NCBI GenBank assembly: GCA_023667015.1
Contig: JAMPAX010000008.1
Span: forward strand, 1-60,088
Direction: 5' to 3'
Length of the DNA: 60,088 nucleotides
Source: Muribaculaceae bacterium
GTDB taxonomy: Bacteria; Bacteroidota; Bacteroidia; Bacteroidales; Muribaculaceae
The notes under the pieces are model-generated. The model searched no databases. It was not told where the DNA came from and saw only the letters and a list, made by a program, of their open reading frames with translations. Both the position numbers and the translations under genes were made by a program. Shown one piece after another: positions 37,220 to 44,712 of this stretch (the stretch's first letter is position 1; each line of letters starts with the position of its first letter).

Positions 37220-37698
37220 TAAAACTCAGAAAGATAATGATAATGGCGGCGGGTCTTTGGCTCGCCGCTGTTTGCTCTTGTAGTGAAGACAACTCAAGAA
37301 GCAAGAGTAGCGCAACGCAGAAGCAAGAACAATGCACCACCGCAGAAGCTACAGAGGAAGAAAATATAGAACCGAAATATCGACTCGAGCGCAACATGAT
37401 CGTACCCCTCAGCGGTCGACCTGCAATCGTAGACTTTTATGCTGACTGGTGTCCACCATGCAGACAACTCAAGCCAATATTCCAAAAACTTAGCGTGGAA
37501 TACTCCGAAAAAGTAGACTTCATCAGCATAGATGTAGACGCCCATCCGGAAATAGCCGCCAACTACGTAGGGCGAGGAATACCGACACTGGCCTATATAT
37601 TACCTGACGGCAACGTAGCCGGCACCCAGGAAGGGCTACAAAGCGAAGAGGCCCTATGCGACAACATCGACAAACTAATAGAGATAGCTAAGAAATAG
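37216..37698 (+). CDS. Thioredoxin-fold lipoprotein
   Basis: A 160-residue exported thioredoxin-like protein. The N-terminal signal ends in AAVCSC, a likely lipobox. A Ser/Gln/Glu-rich linker (to about 55) leads to the thioredoxin fold with active site DFYADWCPPC, a cis-Pro in GIPTLAYILPDG, and a terminal helix. It probably acts as a periplasmic thiol-disulfide enzyme; the partner is unknown. The start is placed at the ATGA overlap with the PPi-PFK stop because an in-frame extension 83 codons longer lies inside that gene and lacks family features. Confidence 0.88.
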   Translation: MIKLRKIMIMAAGLWLAAVCSCSEDNSRSKSSATQKQEQCTTAEATEEENIEPKYRLERNMIVPLSGRPAIVDFYADWCPPCRQLKPIFQKLSVEYSEKVDFISIDVDAHPEIAANYVGRGIPTLAYILPDGNVAGTQEGLQSEEALCDNIDKLIEIAKK

Positions 37699-37718
37699 AA
37701 TTTATAAGATTTACAGCC

Positions 37719-37826
37719 AAGTAGATGGTCGATTTCAATTTAACCTTTATGCGCGGTTATTATTGAGATAGTTTCTTCACTCGAAGAGGGAATAATGCGA
37801 GCATTATGACCAATGAACAGTTACTT
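37719..37826 (+). repeat. 160-bp element, copy 1 (internally deleted, 108 bp)
   Basis: It begins AAGTAGATGGTCGATTTCAA and ends GAACAGTTACTT, so both ends are kept, but about 50 bp of the right half are missing. The MVDL frame carries an in-frame TGA at codon 14, so this copy cannot encode the full peptide. It starts 20 bp after the thioredoxin-lipoprotein stop, in the standard orientation for the family. Confidence 0.9.
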
Positions 37827-37834
37827 AAAAGCTT

Positions 37835-37883
37835 CATATTACAAATCCGGATTAGGCAAAACCGAATCCGGATTTGTAATATG
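37835..37883. promoter_or_regulatory. 19-bp perfect inverted repeat over the MFS -33 box
   Basis: Arms at 37835-37853 and 37865-37883 are perfect inverted copies around an 11-base spacer; the core is ATCCGGAT. The right arm contains the TTTG that serves as the -33 box of the transporter gene. It can act as an operator for a dimeric regulator or as a hairpin ending the upstream transcript. The position over the promoter favours an operator. Confidence 0.7.
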
Positions 37884-37904
37884 GGGAAAAATTGGTTAAA
37901 TTTG
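37873..37904 (+). promoter_or_regulatory. Promoter of the MFS transporter gene
   Basis: TTTG at 37873-37876, 20 bp spacer, TAAATTTG at 37897-37904, about 45 bp before the start codon. The -33 box lies inside the inverted repeat described separately. Confidence 0.75.
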
Positions 37905-37949
37905 TGGCCATAAATGTATCAACTAACCTGAGCATAAAAAAAGAATAAA

Positions 37950-39683
37950 ATGACAAACGTAAAGCAAGGGGCACCCGCAGGAAGCCTCGAACTATTGAGA
38001 GACAAGGCATGGGCCCGCTGGGCAGCCCTTGGACTGCTGGCATTCGCCATGTTCTGTTCATATATCTTTATGGACATCCTCTCCCCTATCAAAGACCTGT
38101 TGCAGTCAACACGCGGCTGGGATTCCACAGCCTTCGGAACGATGCAGGGATCAGAGACATTCCTTAACGTCTTCATCTTCTTCCTGATTTTCGCAGGTAT
38201 CATCCTCGACAAGATGGGAGTACGCTTCACAGCAGTACTCTCCGGAGCCGTAATGGTAGTCGGAGGTATTATCAACTGGTATGCATTGACCGACATGTTT
38301 GCAGGCTCCGGCCTCGAGGTCTGGTTTAACAACTACCTCAACTATATCCCCGTTTTCGATGAGCTCGGCATCTCCCCCTTCTACAGAGGAATGCCGGCGA
38401 GCGCCAAGCTCTCCGCAATCGGCTTTATGATTTTCGGATGCGGCGTAGAGATGGCAGGTATCACCGTCAGCCGCGGTATCGTAAAATGGTTTAAAGGTCG
38501 AGAGATGGCCATGGCCATGGGATCGGAGATGGCACTTGCCCGACTTGGAGTAGGCACCTGTATGATCTTCTCCCCACTAATTGCCAACTTCGGAGGCGAC
38601 ATCAACGTATCTCGCTCAGTAGCCTTCGGCGTACTGTTGCTGATGATTGCCCTGATAATGTTTGTAGTCTACTTCTTCATGGACAAGAAACTTGACGAAC
38701 AGACCGGAGAGGCTGAAGAAGCCGACGAACCCTTCAAAATTTCCGACCTCGGAAAGATTCTCTCCAGCTGGGCATTCTGGTTAGTGGCACTCCTCTGCGT
38801 ACTCTACTACTCCGCAATCTTCCCCTTCCAGAAATACGCAGTCAATATGCTACAATGCAACCTCACATTGCATCCTGAGAGTGTTTCCGACTTCTGGCAG
38901 AGCGACCTGGCCACTTACATTCAGTATGTTATTATGCTCATAGTGGCTATCGGAGCCTTCGGCTTCAGCTTTACCAAGGCAAAAGCTGTAAAATACACGT
39001 CCCTCACCATAGCGATTGTCGCACTCGTATGCTACTGCTATATGGGATATATGCGTCAGTCGGCTGCCGCCATCTTCGCCGTATTCCCTCTACTTGCCGT
39101 TGGCATCACACCGATTCTCGGCAACTACGTAGACTATAAAGGTAAAGCGGCTTCCATGTTAATCTTCGGAGCACTGCTACTGATAATATGCCATCTGACA
39201 TTTGCCTTCGTACTTCCCCAATTTAAGGGGAATGATATGGGAGGCGTAATCTTAGCCTACGTCACCATCCTCGTACTTGGAGCCAGCTTCTCACTGGTGC
39301 CCGCATCGCTATGGCCCTCCGTGCCCAAGCTTGTAGACGCCAAGATTATCGGATCTGCTTACGCCCTCATCTTCTGGATTCAGAACATCGGCCTATGGCT
39401 CTTCCCGCTACTTATCGGTAAAGTACTCGACAAGACAAATGCCGACTTGGTGATGCAACAGCAACATGGCCTTATCAGCGCAGAAGACGCTGCTATCAGC
39501 TACAACTACACTTGGCCACTGGTAATGCTCGCCCTGCTCGGCGTATGCGCACTAATTTTAGGTATCGTACTCAAAGCCCTTGATGCCAAGAAACACCTCG
39601 GCCTTGAGCTTCCCAACATCACCGAAAACAAAGAAGAGAAAGTGATGAGCGAAGAAGCAGAGGTAGAGACCGCAGAGCTGTAA
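37950..39683 (+). CDS. Major facilitator superfamily transporter
   Basis: A 577-residue inner-membrane protein with about twelve membrane segments and a central charged loop (EQTGEAEEADEPFKISDLG). The MFS motif after the second helix is IILDKMGVRF. A charged tail ends EEAEVETAEL. Length exceeds the usual 400-450 residues because of long loops. The substrate cannot be read from sequence; a nitrate/nitrite-porter or oxalate/formate-like branch is only a guess. It is monocistronic, with its own promoter and a hairpin after it. Confidence 0.85.
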   Translation: MTNVKQGAPAGSLELLRDKAWARWAALGLLAFAMFCSYIFMDILSPIKDLLQSTRGWDSTAFGTMQGSETFLNVFIFFLIFAGIILDKMGVRFTAVLSGAVMVVGGIINWYALTDMFAGSGLEVWFNNYLNYIPVFDELGISPFYRGMPASAKLSAIGFMIFGCGVEMAGITVSRGIVKWFKGREMAMAMGSEMALARLGVGTCMIFSPLIANFGGDINVSRSVAFGVLLLMIALIMFVVYFFMDKKLDEQTGEAEEADEPFKISDLGKILSSWAFWLVALLCVLYYSAIFPFQKYAVNMLQCNLTLHPESVSDFWQSDLATYIQYVIMLIVAIGAFGFSFTKAKAVKYTSLTIAIVALVCYCYMGYMRQSAAAIFAVFPLLAVGITPILGNYVDYKGKAASMLIFGALLLIICHLTFAFVLPQFKGNDMGGVILAYVTILVLGASFSLVPASLWPSVPKLVDAKIIGSAYALIFWIQNIGLWLFPLLIGKVLDKTNADLVMQQQHGLISAEDAAISYNYTWPLVMLALLGVCALILGIVLKALDAKKHLGLELPNITENKEEKVMSEEAEVETAEL

Positions 39684-39715
39684 ACTCAATAAAATACGAA
39701 TCTCGAGCGTTATAA

Positions 39716-39747
39716 TATGAGGGGAATGGTATAACCTTCCCCTCATA
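39716..39747 (+). terminator. Hairpin after the MFS gene
   Basis: TATGAGGGGAA pairs perfectly with TTCCCCTCATA (11 bp) around a 10-base loop. The T-run is weak, but position and stem support a terminator. Confidence 0.7.
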
Positions 39748-39753
39748 AATTAC

Positions 39754-39803
39754 ATAAGTACCTACGACCAATATTTGTGCATTTATTGATCGTAGATACT
39801 TAT
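39754..39803. promoter_or_regulatory. 20-bp near-perfect inverted repeat upstream of the C10-prodomain gene
   Basis: Arms at 39754-39773 and 39784-39803 match at 18 of 20 positions as inverted copies (core AAGTAxCTACGAxCAATA), with a 10-base spacer. It ends about 50 bp before the start of the next gene. An operator for a dimeric regulator or an mRNA-leader hairpin are the likely readings. Confidence 0.6.
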
Positions 39804-39855
39804 AATCGAGCTGTCAAATTGTCATGAAGACAAAATGACTAAAAAAATGACATAA

Positions 39856-40971
39856 ATGAAGATGCGAAAGCTGATATTAATACTAACACTAATCCTCGGA
39901 GGTTCAATAGGGATGCGAGCAGAAACTGTGAGCCAGAAGCAAGCCTCGCAACTCGCTCAGATTTTCTTCAACGAAGCCTACGGACAAGTAATGGCACCCG
40001 TAAAAATGGTCTACAACGGCAGATACCTTACTACGGGACGACTCTTCGTACCCTTCTACGTATACAACGAACCGGCTGGAGGATTTGTAATCATATCAGC
40101 TGAAAACAAGACATTTCCAATCTTAGGATACAGTCTTGAGGAACACTTCGATGCCGATAAACTCGGAGAAAGAGCAAAAGCATTGTTGACTTCTTACGCC
40201 TTAGATATCGAGCACATACGATATGATAGCAGAACGCCCGAAGAGGCAATCAAAGCATGGCAAAATTATCCTGACTATATCATGAGAATATTGGAAGCCA
40301 AGCCGGAGATAACCGACCCTAAGATAAGCATTGAAGAAGCACAAGAAAAACTTGGATACGTAGTAGATAGTGGATTAGCCGAAGAAACAGCCTCTGATAT
40401 CTACTCTCCACAGCAATGGGAAGAGCTTATCAACGAAGAATTAGAAAGAAATAAGAGCGTAGCACTCGGCATAATCACCAATGGCAACGTATATCCGGCA
40501 GTCATTCATGGCAAGCGTGGCGATTACTATCGAATGGAGCTCGATGGGCGCAACAAATGGTTGATGCGACTACTGCCAAGCGAGCTCCTCAGTGGGCTGC
40601 AGATTGCCGACTTTACCTACCCCAAACCTCAGCCGATGCCGGCACTTCCGGATACTACATACAGATTCTACGACGACTTCCGCCGAGAAGTTGCAGAAAC
40701 TGAGAGCGCGGTGGAACCATACAGAATAGATAGCTTACTACCGAAAGATGTAAAAGTAGAAGGAATTGGTGGATCACACTATGCCATCACCCTACCGGAA
40801 GATGTCCGGATGGTCACCATCTACAACCTTGCAGGAGCCATCAGCAACATACGCACATACAAAAACACACCAACCGCCTTTGTAGACCTCAGCGGAGAGC
40901 CGAACGGCTTCTACTTTGCACTACTCGTAGGAGAGAGCGGAAAGACTTATGGAGCTAAATTAGCTAAATAA
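39856..40971 (+). CDS. Secreted C10-prodomain (Spi) protein lacking the peptidase domain
   Basis: A 371-residue secreted protein. Signal peptide (about 1-22), then a Spi/streptopain-prodomain-like region to about residue 105 (SQKQASQLAQIFFNEAYG, FYVYNEPAGGFVIISAENK). The middle part has no C10 catalytic Cys or His motif. The C-terminus (TIYNLAGAISNIRTY, DLSGEPNGFYFALLVGESG) resembles a Bacteroidales T9SS-type sorting tail. It could be an exported inhibitor of C10 proteases or a surface protein that uses the prodomain fold for another purpose. It stands 16 bp before a small membrane-protein gene. Confidence 0.75.
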   Translation: MKMRKLILILTLILGGSIGMRAETVSQKQASQLAQIFFNEAYGQVMAPVKMVYNGRYLTTGRLFVPFYVYNEPAGGFVIISAENKTFPILGYSLEEHFDADKLGERAKALLTSYALDIEHIRYDSRTPEEAIKAWQNYPDYIMRILEAKPEITDPKISIEEAQEKLGYVVDSGLAEETASDIYSPQQWEELINEELERNKSVALGIITNGNVYPAVIHGKRGDYYRMELDGRNKWLMRLLPSELLSGLQIADFTYPKPQPMPALPDTTYRFYDDFRREVAETESAVEPYRIDSLLPKDVKVEGIGGSHYAITLPEDVRMVTIYNLAGAISNIRTYKNTPTAFVDLSGEPNGFYFALLVGESGKTYGAKLAK

Positions 40972-40987
40972 AGGAATTAGACATAGA

Positions 40988-41266
40988 ATGAACAACCTAC
41001 TGAAATCTAAAATAGCAGCCGGGATATTACTGATATTGGTAATTGCTGCAATCTGTCTTACATTTAGTATGCGCCAGGCATGGTGGTGTTTCATAGATAT
41101 TTTCTTTGCCTTCATGATGGCATTTTGCCATCTGCTATCATTGACAATGCAACGGATGAGTCCGATAGCTTGTGTAAAATTAGACAAAGGAGCACTGGTA
41201 TTTGGCATACTTGCAGTACTATCCTTTATAGGGGAATATATAACCATGCAGATAGTATTCAACTGA
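40988..41266 (+). CDS. Small three-helix membrane protein
   Basis: A 92-residue hydrophobic protein with three predicted membrane segments (about 9-27, 31-50, 67-88). No family recognised. It follows the C10-prodomain gene by 16 bp and may be cotranscribed. No catalytic motif is visible. A membrane-partner role for its neighbour is only a guess. Confidence 0.6.
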   Translation: MNNLLKSKIAAGILLILVIAAICLTFSMRQAWWCFIDIFFAFMMAFCHLLSLTMQRMSPIACVKLDKGALVFGILAVLSFIGEYITMQIVFN

Positions 41267-41334
41267 AAGTCAATAGAGATAGACTAGCCAGAAAAAGAAT
41301 GGGTTAAAAAAAAAGAGAAAAAAACATCATAAAA

Positions 41335-41366
41335 TTTGCACAGAAACAAAAAAGGTATTAACTTTG
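41335..41366 (+). promoter_or_regulatory. Promoter of tRNA-Cys
   Basis: TTTG at 41335-41338, 20 bp spacer, TAACTTTG at 41359-41366, ending 33 bp before the mature tRNA 5' end. Exact consensus. Confidence 0.8.
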
Positions 41367-41399
41367 CAGAGCAAAACCGAAAACAGGTTAGCAAAATAA

Positions 41400-41470
41400 G
41401 GTTCCATGTCCGAGTGGTTAGGTAACGGTCTGCAAAACCGTCCACACCAGTTCGAATCTGGTTGGAACCT
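41400..41470 (+). tRNA. tRNA-Cys (anticodon GCA)
   Basis: A 71-base tRNA. Acceptor arms GGTTCCA and TGGAACC pair fully. The anticodon stem ACGGT/ACCGT encloses loop CTGCAAA with anticodon GCA at 41432-41434. The T arm CCAG-TTCGAAT-CTGG is canonical. The discriminator base is T, as required by cysteinyl-tRNA synthetase. CCA is not encoded. It has its own promoter and terminator. Confidence 0.97.
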
Positions 41471-41475
41471 CCCTA

Positions 41476-41502
41476 AAAGGCGCATCAACAATGCGCCTTT
41501 TT
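41476..41502 (+). terminator. Intrinsic terminator after tRNA-Cys
   Basis: AAAGGCGCAT pairs perfectly with ATGCGCCTTT around CAACA, followed by TT. It ends the tRNA transcript. Confidence 0.88.
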
Positions 41503-41510
41503 CATTTGGA

Positions 41511-41550
41511 TGAATAATAAAAGCTCGCCATTGCGAGCTTTTATTATTCA
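41511..41550. terminator. 18-bp perfect hairpin, bidirectional terminator
   Basis: Arms at 41511-41528 and 41533-41550 are perfect inverted copies with loop CATT. A/T tracts flank the GC core on both sides. It lies between the tRNA and the converging HU-LysM gene and probably ends the latter. Confidence 0.8.
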
Positions 41551-41555
41551 TAGCC

Positions 41556-41592
41556 GAATTATTATTTATAGCGGGAATTATTATTTATAGCG
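41556..41592. repeat. 19-bp tandem duplication over the HU-LysM stop codon
   Basis: GAATTATTATTTATAGCG occurs twice with one base between; the second copy contains the stop codon and last two codons of the HU-LysM gene. The outer copy duplicates the gene end outside the reading frame. Confidence 0.85.
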
Positions 41593-42786
41593 AGAATATA
41601 TCTCAGCTCCCTTACGTCGAGCTTTTTTCTCATCTTGTGGGTTATTAGTGTCAATCCCGAGCATCTTCAGATCCGGAACTACAACCTTTGTACCTGGACG
41701 AATCTTATTAGGATGACCGAGTTTTGAAGCATTCTCCTCATAGATATATGGCCAAAACTCATAATTACCATAATGCTCTTGGGCAATTGTAGTGAGATAA
41801 CGAGTAGTGGTCACCACATCATAAATCGGCTCATTTTTCTCAACTTCCACCTCCTCCCGGTCAGATGGGTGAGTCGGCACAACCTCATCAGCCTCTATAT
41901 TATTTAAGGTATCACCTTCAATATTCGAAGATATCTTAGGAGAATCAACAACCTGAGTTGTAGCAATAGAGTCTCGATGGGTAATTATATCCATAGTATG
42001 ATGGATATACCAATATCCGATGCAACAACAAATAAAGATCAGAAGCAGAGCTGAGGAGAAACCTATGAGGAACCCTCGTCCAAAAGAGCGTCTTGAACTG
42101 GGGGCATGACAGACTCTGGATAAATCCGCAGATGAGACGGCAGACATATCCGCAGAAGAATCCACAGAAATATCACTCACAGTTTCAATATTATAAAACA
42201 TAGAATCCTCAGATTGCAAAGGTAAGTTTGACTCGTCTGACTGGTATGTTTCGTCTGACTGGTCCAACCGGTCTGACCGGTCTAACCGGTCTGACCGGTA
42301 TGTTTCGTCTGACTGGTCCAACCGGTCTGACCGATCTGACCGGTCTGACCGGTTTGACTGGTTTGACTCGTCTGACCGGTCTGACCGGTCTGACCGGTTT
42401 GACTCGTCTAACTCGTCTGAATCGTCTGACTTGGCGACACTTTCTAACTCTTCCTCTGATATTAAATCGCTGAGTTCTACTGTCTCAAACATAGCGAAAG
42501 GAGAATTTACCTTTGCTGCAAGCTCCTTGGAAGGTATAAAATTTAGTTTATCGTGAGCCGGGATAACATACTCCTCTCCTGTAGAAACATTGACACTCTT
42601 CCGCTCCTCAACACGAACAAGCTTAAAGGTACCAAAACCCTTTACTTTTACTGCCTCTCCCTTATATAAAGAGTCGGCAATCGTAGTGAAAAGTATTCGA
42701 AGAAAATCTTCACAAAACTTCTTGCTCTTACCCGTAGATTGGGCAAGGAGTGCGGCAAGTCGAGGCAATGTTATCTTTGAATCCAT
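41581..42786 (-). CDS. HU-domain protein fused to repeat linker, membrane segment and LysM
   Basis: A 401-residue protein of unusual layout. Residues 1-95 are a HU/IHF-like DNA-binding fold ([20 protein letters not shown]). Residues about 120-189 form a strictly three-residue-periodic linker (SDR, LDQ, SNR, SDE). A membrane segment follows at 236-262. A LysM-type domain spans about 325-375 ([23 protein letters not shown]). If the membrane segment is real, the DNA-binding end is cytoplasmic and the LysM periplasmic, linking nucleoid to cell wall; that is inference. The linker is encoded by 9-bp repeats at 42220-42429. It follows the shorter HU gene on the same strand. Confidence 0.85.
   Translation of the reverse strand: MDSKITLPRLAALLAQSTGKSKKFCEDFLRILFTTIADSLYKGEAVKVKGFGTFKLVRVEERKSVNVSTGEEYVIPAHDKLNFIPSKELAAKVNSPFAMFETVELSDLISEEELESVAKSDDSDELDESNRSDRSDRSDESNQSNRSDRSDRSDRLDQSDETYRSDRLDRSDRLDQSDETYQSDESNLPLQSEDSMFYNIETVSDISVDSSADMSAVSSADLSRVCHAPSSRRSFGRGFLIGFSSALLLIFICCCIGYWYIHHTMDIITHRDSIATTQVVDSPKISSNIEGDTLNNIEADEVVPTHPSDREEVEVEKNEPIYDVVTTTRYLTTIAQEHYGNYEFWPYIYEENASKLGHPNKIRPGTKVVVPDLKMLGIDTNNPQDEKKARRKGAEIYSRYK
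42220..42429 (-). repeat. 9-bp coding tandem repeat (TCTGACCGG units)
   Basis: About 23 degenerate 9-bp units, each giving three residues of the Ser/Asp/Arg linker in the HU-LysM protein, with a longer-range duplication of the [11 protein letters not shown] block. Frame-neutral length changes are expected. It is not a CRISPR array: there are no unique spacers, and it is in frame. Confidence 0.92.
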
Positions 42787-42818
42787 ATTAAAAGTCTATT
42801 TCAAAAAATTTCGACCTT

Positions 42819-42996
42819 AAGTAGCTGTTCAATTTTAATTCAAACTTTCTGCTTGTTCTTTTTGGACATTTTCTCCCCTCTCATCAGACATAATGCCCGC
42901 ATCAGTCATAATGCCCGCATTATACCTTCTTCGAGTGACGAAACTGTCACAAAAACAACCGCGCATAAAGTTTAAATCTAAATCGACCATCTACTT
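42819..42996 (-). repeat. 160-bp element, copy 2 (178 bp, internal 18-bp duplication)
   Basis: Ends AAGTAG...CTACTT with 30-bp imperfect inverted termini. It lies between the two HU-family genes, 54 bp after the stop of the shorter. An 18-bp tandem duplication adds six codons without breaking the MVDL frame, which runs 42835-42990 on the minus strand (51 residues). Orientation is the family's usual one relative to gene transcription. Confidence 0.92.
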
Positions 42997-43050
42997 AAGA
43001 GTCCATCTCGTAAAAAAATTCAACCATAGGGTCGCAGAGTTGAGCCGATA

Positions 43051-43338
43051 TTAGTCCGAAACACCATCAGAGAGTTTAGCCTTAAGGACAGCTGAAGGCT
43101 TAAAACCGACAACGAGTTTTGGAGGCACGAGGAGTCTTTTACCCGAAGAGGGATGCACAGATATACGCTCCAATCTCTTTTTGGTTTCGAAATTTCCAAA
43201 AGATGGAATTGCGACTACATCCGAGTCGAGCAAAATGTTACCCATTAAAGTAGAGAAGTCAGCGAGCAAATCCGCTACTTCCTGTTGAGAACATTCTAAC
43301 TTATCAGCGATTGAGTCAATCAGAGTCTTGTTGTCCAT
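43051..43338 (-). CDS. HU/IHF-family DNA-binding protein
   Basis: A 95-residue nucleoid-associated protein. The HU fold is clear: N-terminal helices LIDSIADKLECSQQEVADLL, then the beta arm IPSFGNFETKKRLERISVHPSSGKRLLVPPKLVVGFKPS. It bends or coats DNA as a dimer. The start MDNKTLIDSI is chosen over an ATG nine codons upstream. It is followed by element copy 2 and then the HU-LysM gene, which has a related N-terminal domain. Confidence 0.9.
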   Translation of the reverse strand: MDNKTLIDSIADKLECSQQEVADLLADFSTLMGNILLDSDVVAIPSFGNFETKKRLERISVHPSSGKRLLVPPKLVVGFKPSAVLKAKLSDGVSD

Positions 43339-43362
43339 AAGCGGAAGAATAGATACCAAAAA

Positions 43363-43401
43363 CAAAGGTACAAAAAAATCAGAAAAAAATCATTACTTTT
43401 G
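43363..43401. promoter_or_regulatory. Divergent promoter boxes between HU and TraB/GumN genes
   Basis: The minus-strand box TACCTTTG (43363-43370) serves the HU gene; the plus-strand box TACTTTTG (43394-43401) serves the TraB/GumN gene. Both match TANNTTTG. No good -33 boxes are visible. Confidence 0.6.
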
Positions 43402-43442
43402 CAACAAACCAGAGAAATCATTTCAAAATAGTAGAAAAGACT

Positions 43443-44321
43443 ATGAAAAGACTTATTTTCATTATTGCCATGATACTCATGGCAATTTCAGCAAAATCGC
43501 AGATATTCTACCGTATTACTGACCCCGGTAGTGGAAACATATCCTATATCTTCGGCACACATCACCTAGCGCCCCTGAGTACCCTCGACTCCATACCGGA
43601 AATATCGAAAGCCTTAGAAGGAGCTGAAACGGTAGTTGGAGAAGTAGACATGAGCGGAGGAATGATGCAGATGGCCTTTGCGATGCAGAAATATGTAGCC
43701 GCTCCGGCCGACAGCACCTTAAAAGAGCTCATACCGGCTGAAAAATTTGGACCTGCATCGCAAAGATTCAGCGAACTGACAAGAGGGATGACATTAGATA
43801 TATTATCGCCCATGAAGCCGATGGTAGCCGAAGCCTTTCTGACGATGACACTAATGAAACAGAAGATGCCCGAATACAAAGAGGATGAACAACTCGACAG
43901 CTACTTTCAGGAACAAGCACGCACCTTTGGCAAAGACGTGATAGCACTTGAAACAATTGATGAGCAAGCACAATATTTATACAACACGATGCCCCTAGAA
44001 AATCAAGCCCGACAACTATTAGAAACACTCGAAAATCCGGAAGAAAATTTCACACAGATAGAGATAATCAATGAAGCATACAAGCGACATGATTTGCAGA
44101 CGCTCTTAAAACTAACGATGGAGAACGAAGGGGACGAAAACTCACAACAATTCTTAGAGGTATTGCTAAACAAACGCAACGCCAACTGGCTTTCGAAACT
44201 CCCCATGATACTAAAGAGCGGTCCAACCTTCATAGCCGTAGGAGCCATGCACCTACCCGGTGACAAAGGACTGATAGAAGGACTTCGTCAATCCGGCTTC
44301 CTGGTCGAAGCCATAAAGTAG
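43443..44321 (+). CDS. Secreted TraB/GumN-family protein
   Basis: A 292-residue exported protein of the TraB/PrgY/GumN family. It has a signal peptide (about 1-19), the N-terminal motif YIFGTHHLAPLSTLDS with the conserved GTxH, ETVVGEVDMS, and the C-terminal TFIAVGAMHLPGDKGLIEGLR with the conserved GAxHxxG. These motifs suggest a metal-dependent hydrolase of the Tiki-like EreA superfamily, but the substrate is unknown. It ends 19 bp before element copy 3. Confidence 0.88.
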   Translation: MKRLIFIIAMILMAISAKSQIFYRITDPGSGNISYIFGTHHLAPLSTLDSIPEISKALEGAETVVGEVDMSGGMMQMAFAMQKYVAAPADSTLKELIPAEKFGPASQRFSELTRGMTLDILSPMKPMVAEAFLTMTLMKQKMPEYKEDEQLDSYFQEQARTFGKDVIALETIDEQAQYLYNTMPLENQARQLLETLENPEENFTQIEIINEAYKRHDLQTLLKLTMENEGDENSQQFLEVLLNKRNANWLSKLPMILKSGPTFIAVGAMHLPGDKGLIEGLRQSGFLVEAIK

Positions 44322-44340
44322 AGATTAGAGATTAGAGTTT

Positions 44341-44500
44341 AAGTAGATGGTCGATTTAAATTTAAACTTTATGCGCGGTTATTTTTGTGACAGTTTCTTC
44401 ACTCGAAGAAGGAATAATGCGGGCATTATGACCTATGAGATGGGAGAAAATGGCCAAAAAGAACAAGCAGAAAGTTTGAATTTAAATTGAACAGCTACTT
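44341..44500 (+). repeat. 160-bp element, copy 3 (full length)
   Basis: Reference copy. The outer 30 bp of each end are inverted copies with 26 matches. Inside are two small dyads, CTTC-ACTC-GAAG and ATAATGC-GG-GCATTAT. The frame starting ATGGTCGAT at 44347 is open for 47 codons to TGA at 44488. Together with the tryptophanase leader this fills the 391-bp gap between TraB/GumN and tryptophanase; the remaining 100 bp (about 44501-44600) hold nothing recognised. Confidence 0.93.
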
Positions 44501-44606
44501 ATAGGTCTTGATTTAATGATTGGCAATAGGTAGAAATATATTCTGCAAATAGAGAGAAAAAGAGAATTTATTATAAACTTCTAGATTAATTCAGCGTAAT
44601 TTTCTC

Positions 44607-44652
44607 TTTTTGCATAAAATATGCAAAAAATTTTCTAATATTTTTTGCATAT
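44607..44652. promoter_or_regulatory. Palindrome and extra half-site upstream of tryptophanase
   Basis: TTTTTGCATA-AAA-TATGCAAAAA at 44607-44629 is a perfect 10-bp dyad. A third copy of the half-site, TTTTTTGCATAT, lies at 44641-44652 and covers the -33 box. Spacing of the half-sites suggests an operator for a dimeric regulator of tryptophan use. A hairpin role is less likely given the AT content. Confidence 0.6.
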
Positions 44653-44675
44653 ATGGAGAACTTAGTCTATTTTTG
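44644..44675 (+). promoter_or_regulatory. Promoter of the tryptophanase gene
   Basis: TTTG at 44644-44647, 20 bp spacer, TATTTTTG at 44668-44675, about 37 bp before the start codon. The -33 box overlaps the third TTTTGCATA half-site. Confidence 0.8.
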
Positions 44676-44712
44676 CAGTACGAAACAAATATAACTAACT
44701 AAATAGAATATC

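Noticed and set aside
42228..42429. CRISPR-like regular repeat
   Set aside because: The repeat period is 9 bp with no unique spacers, and it lies in frame inside the HU-LysM gene.
44681..44712. TnaC-like leader peptide before tryptophanase
   Set aside because: The 37 bp between promoter and start are too short, and no Trp-containing small frame is present.
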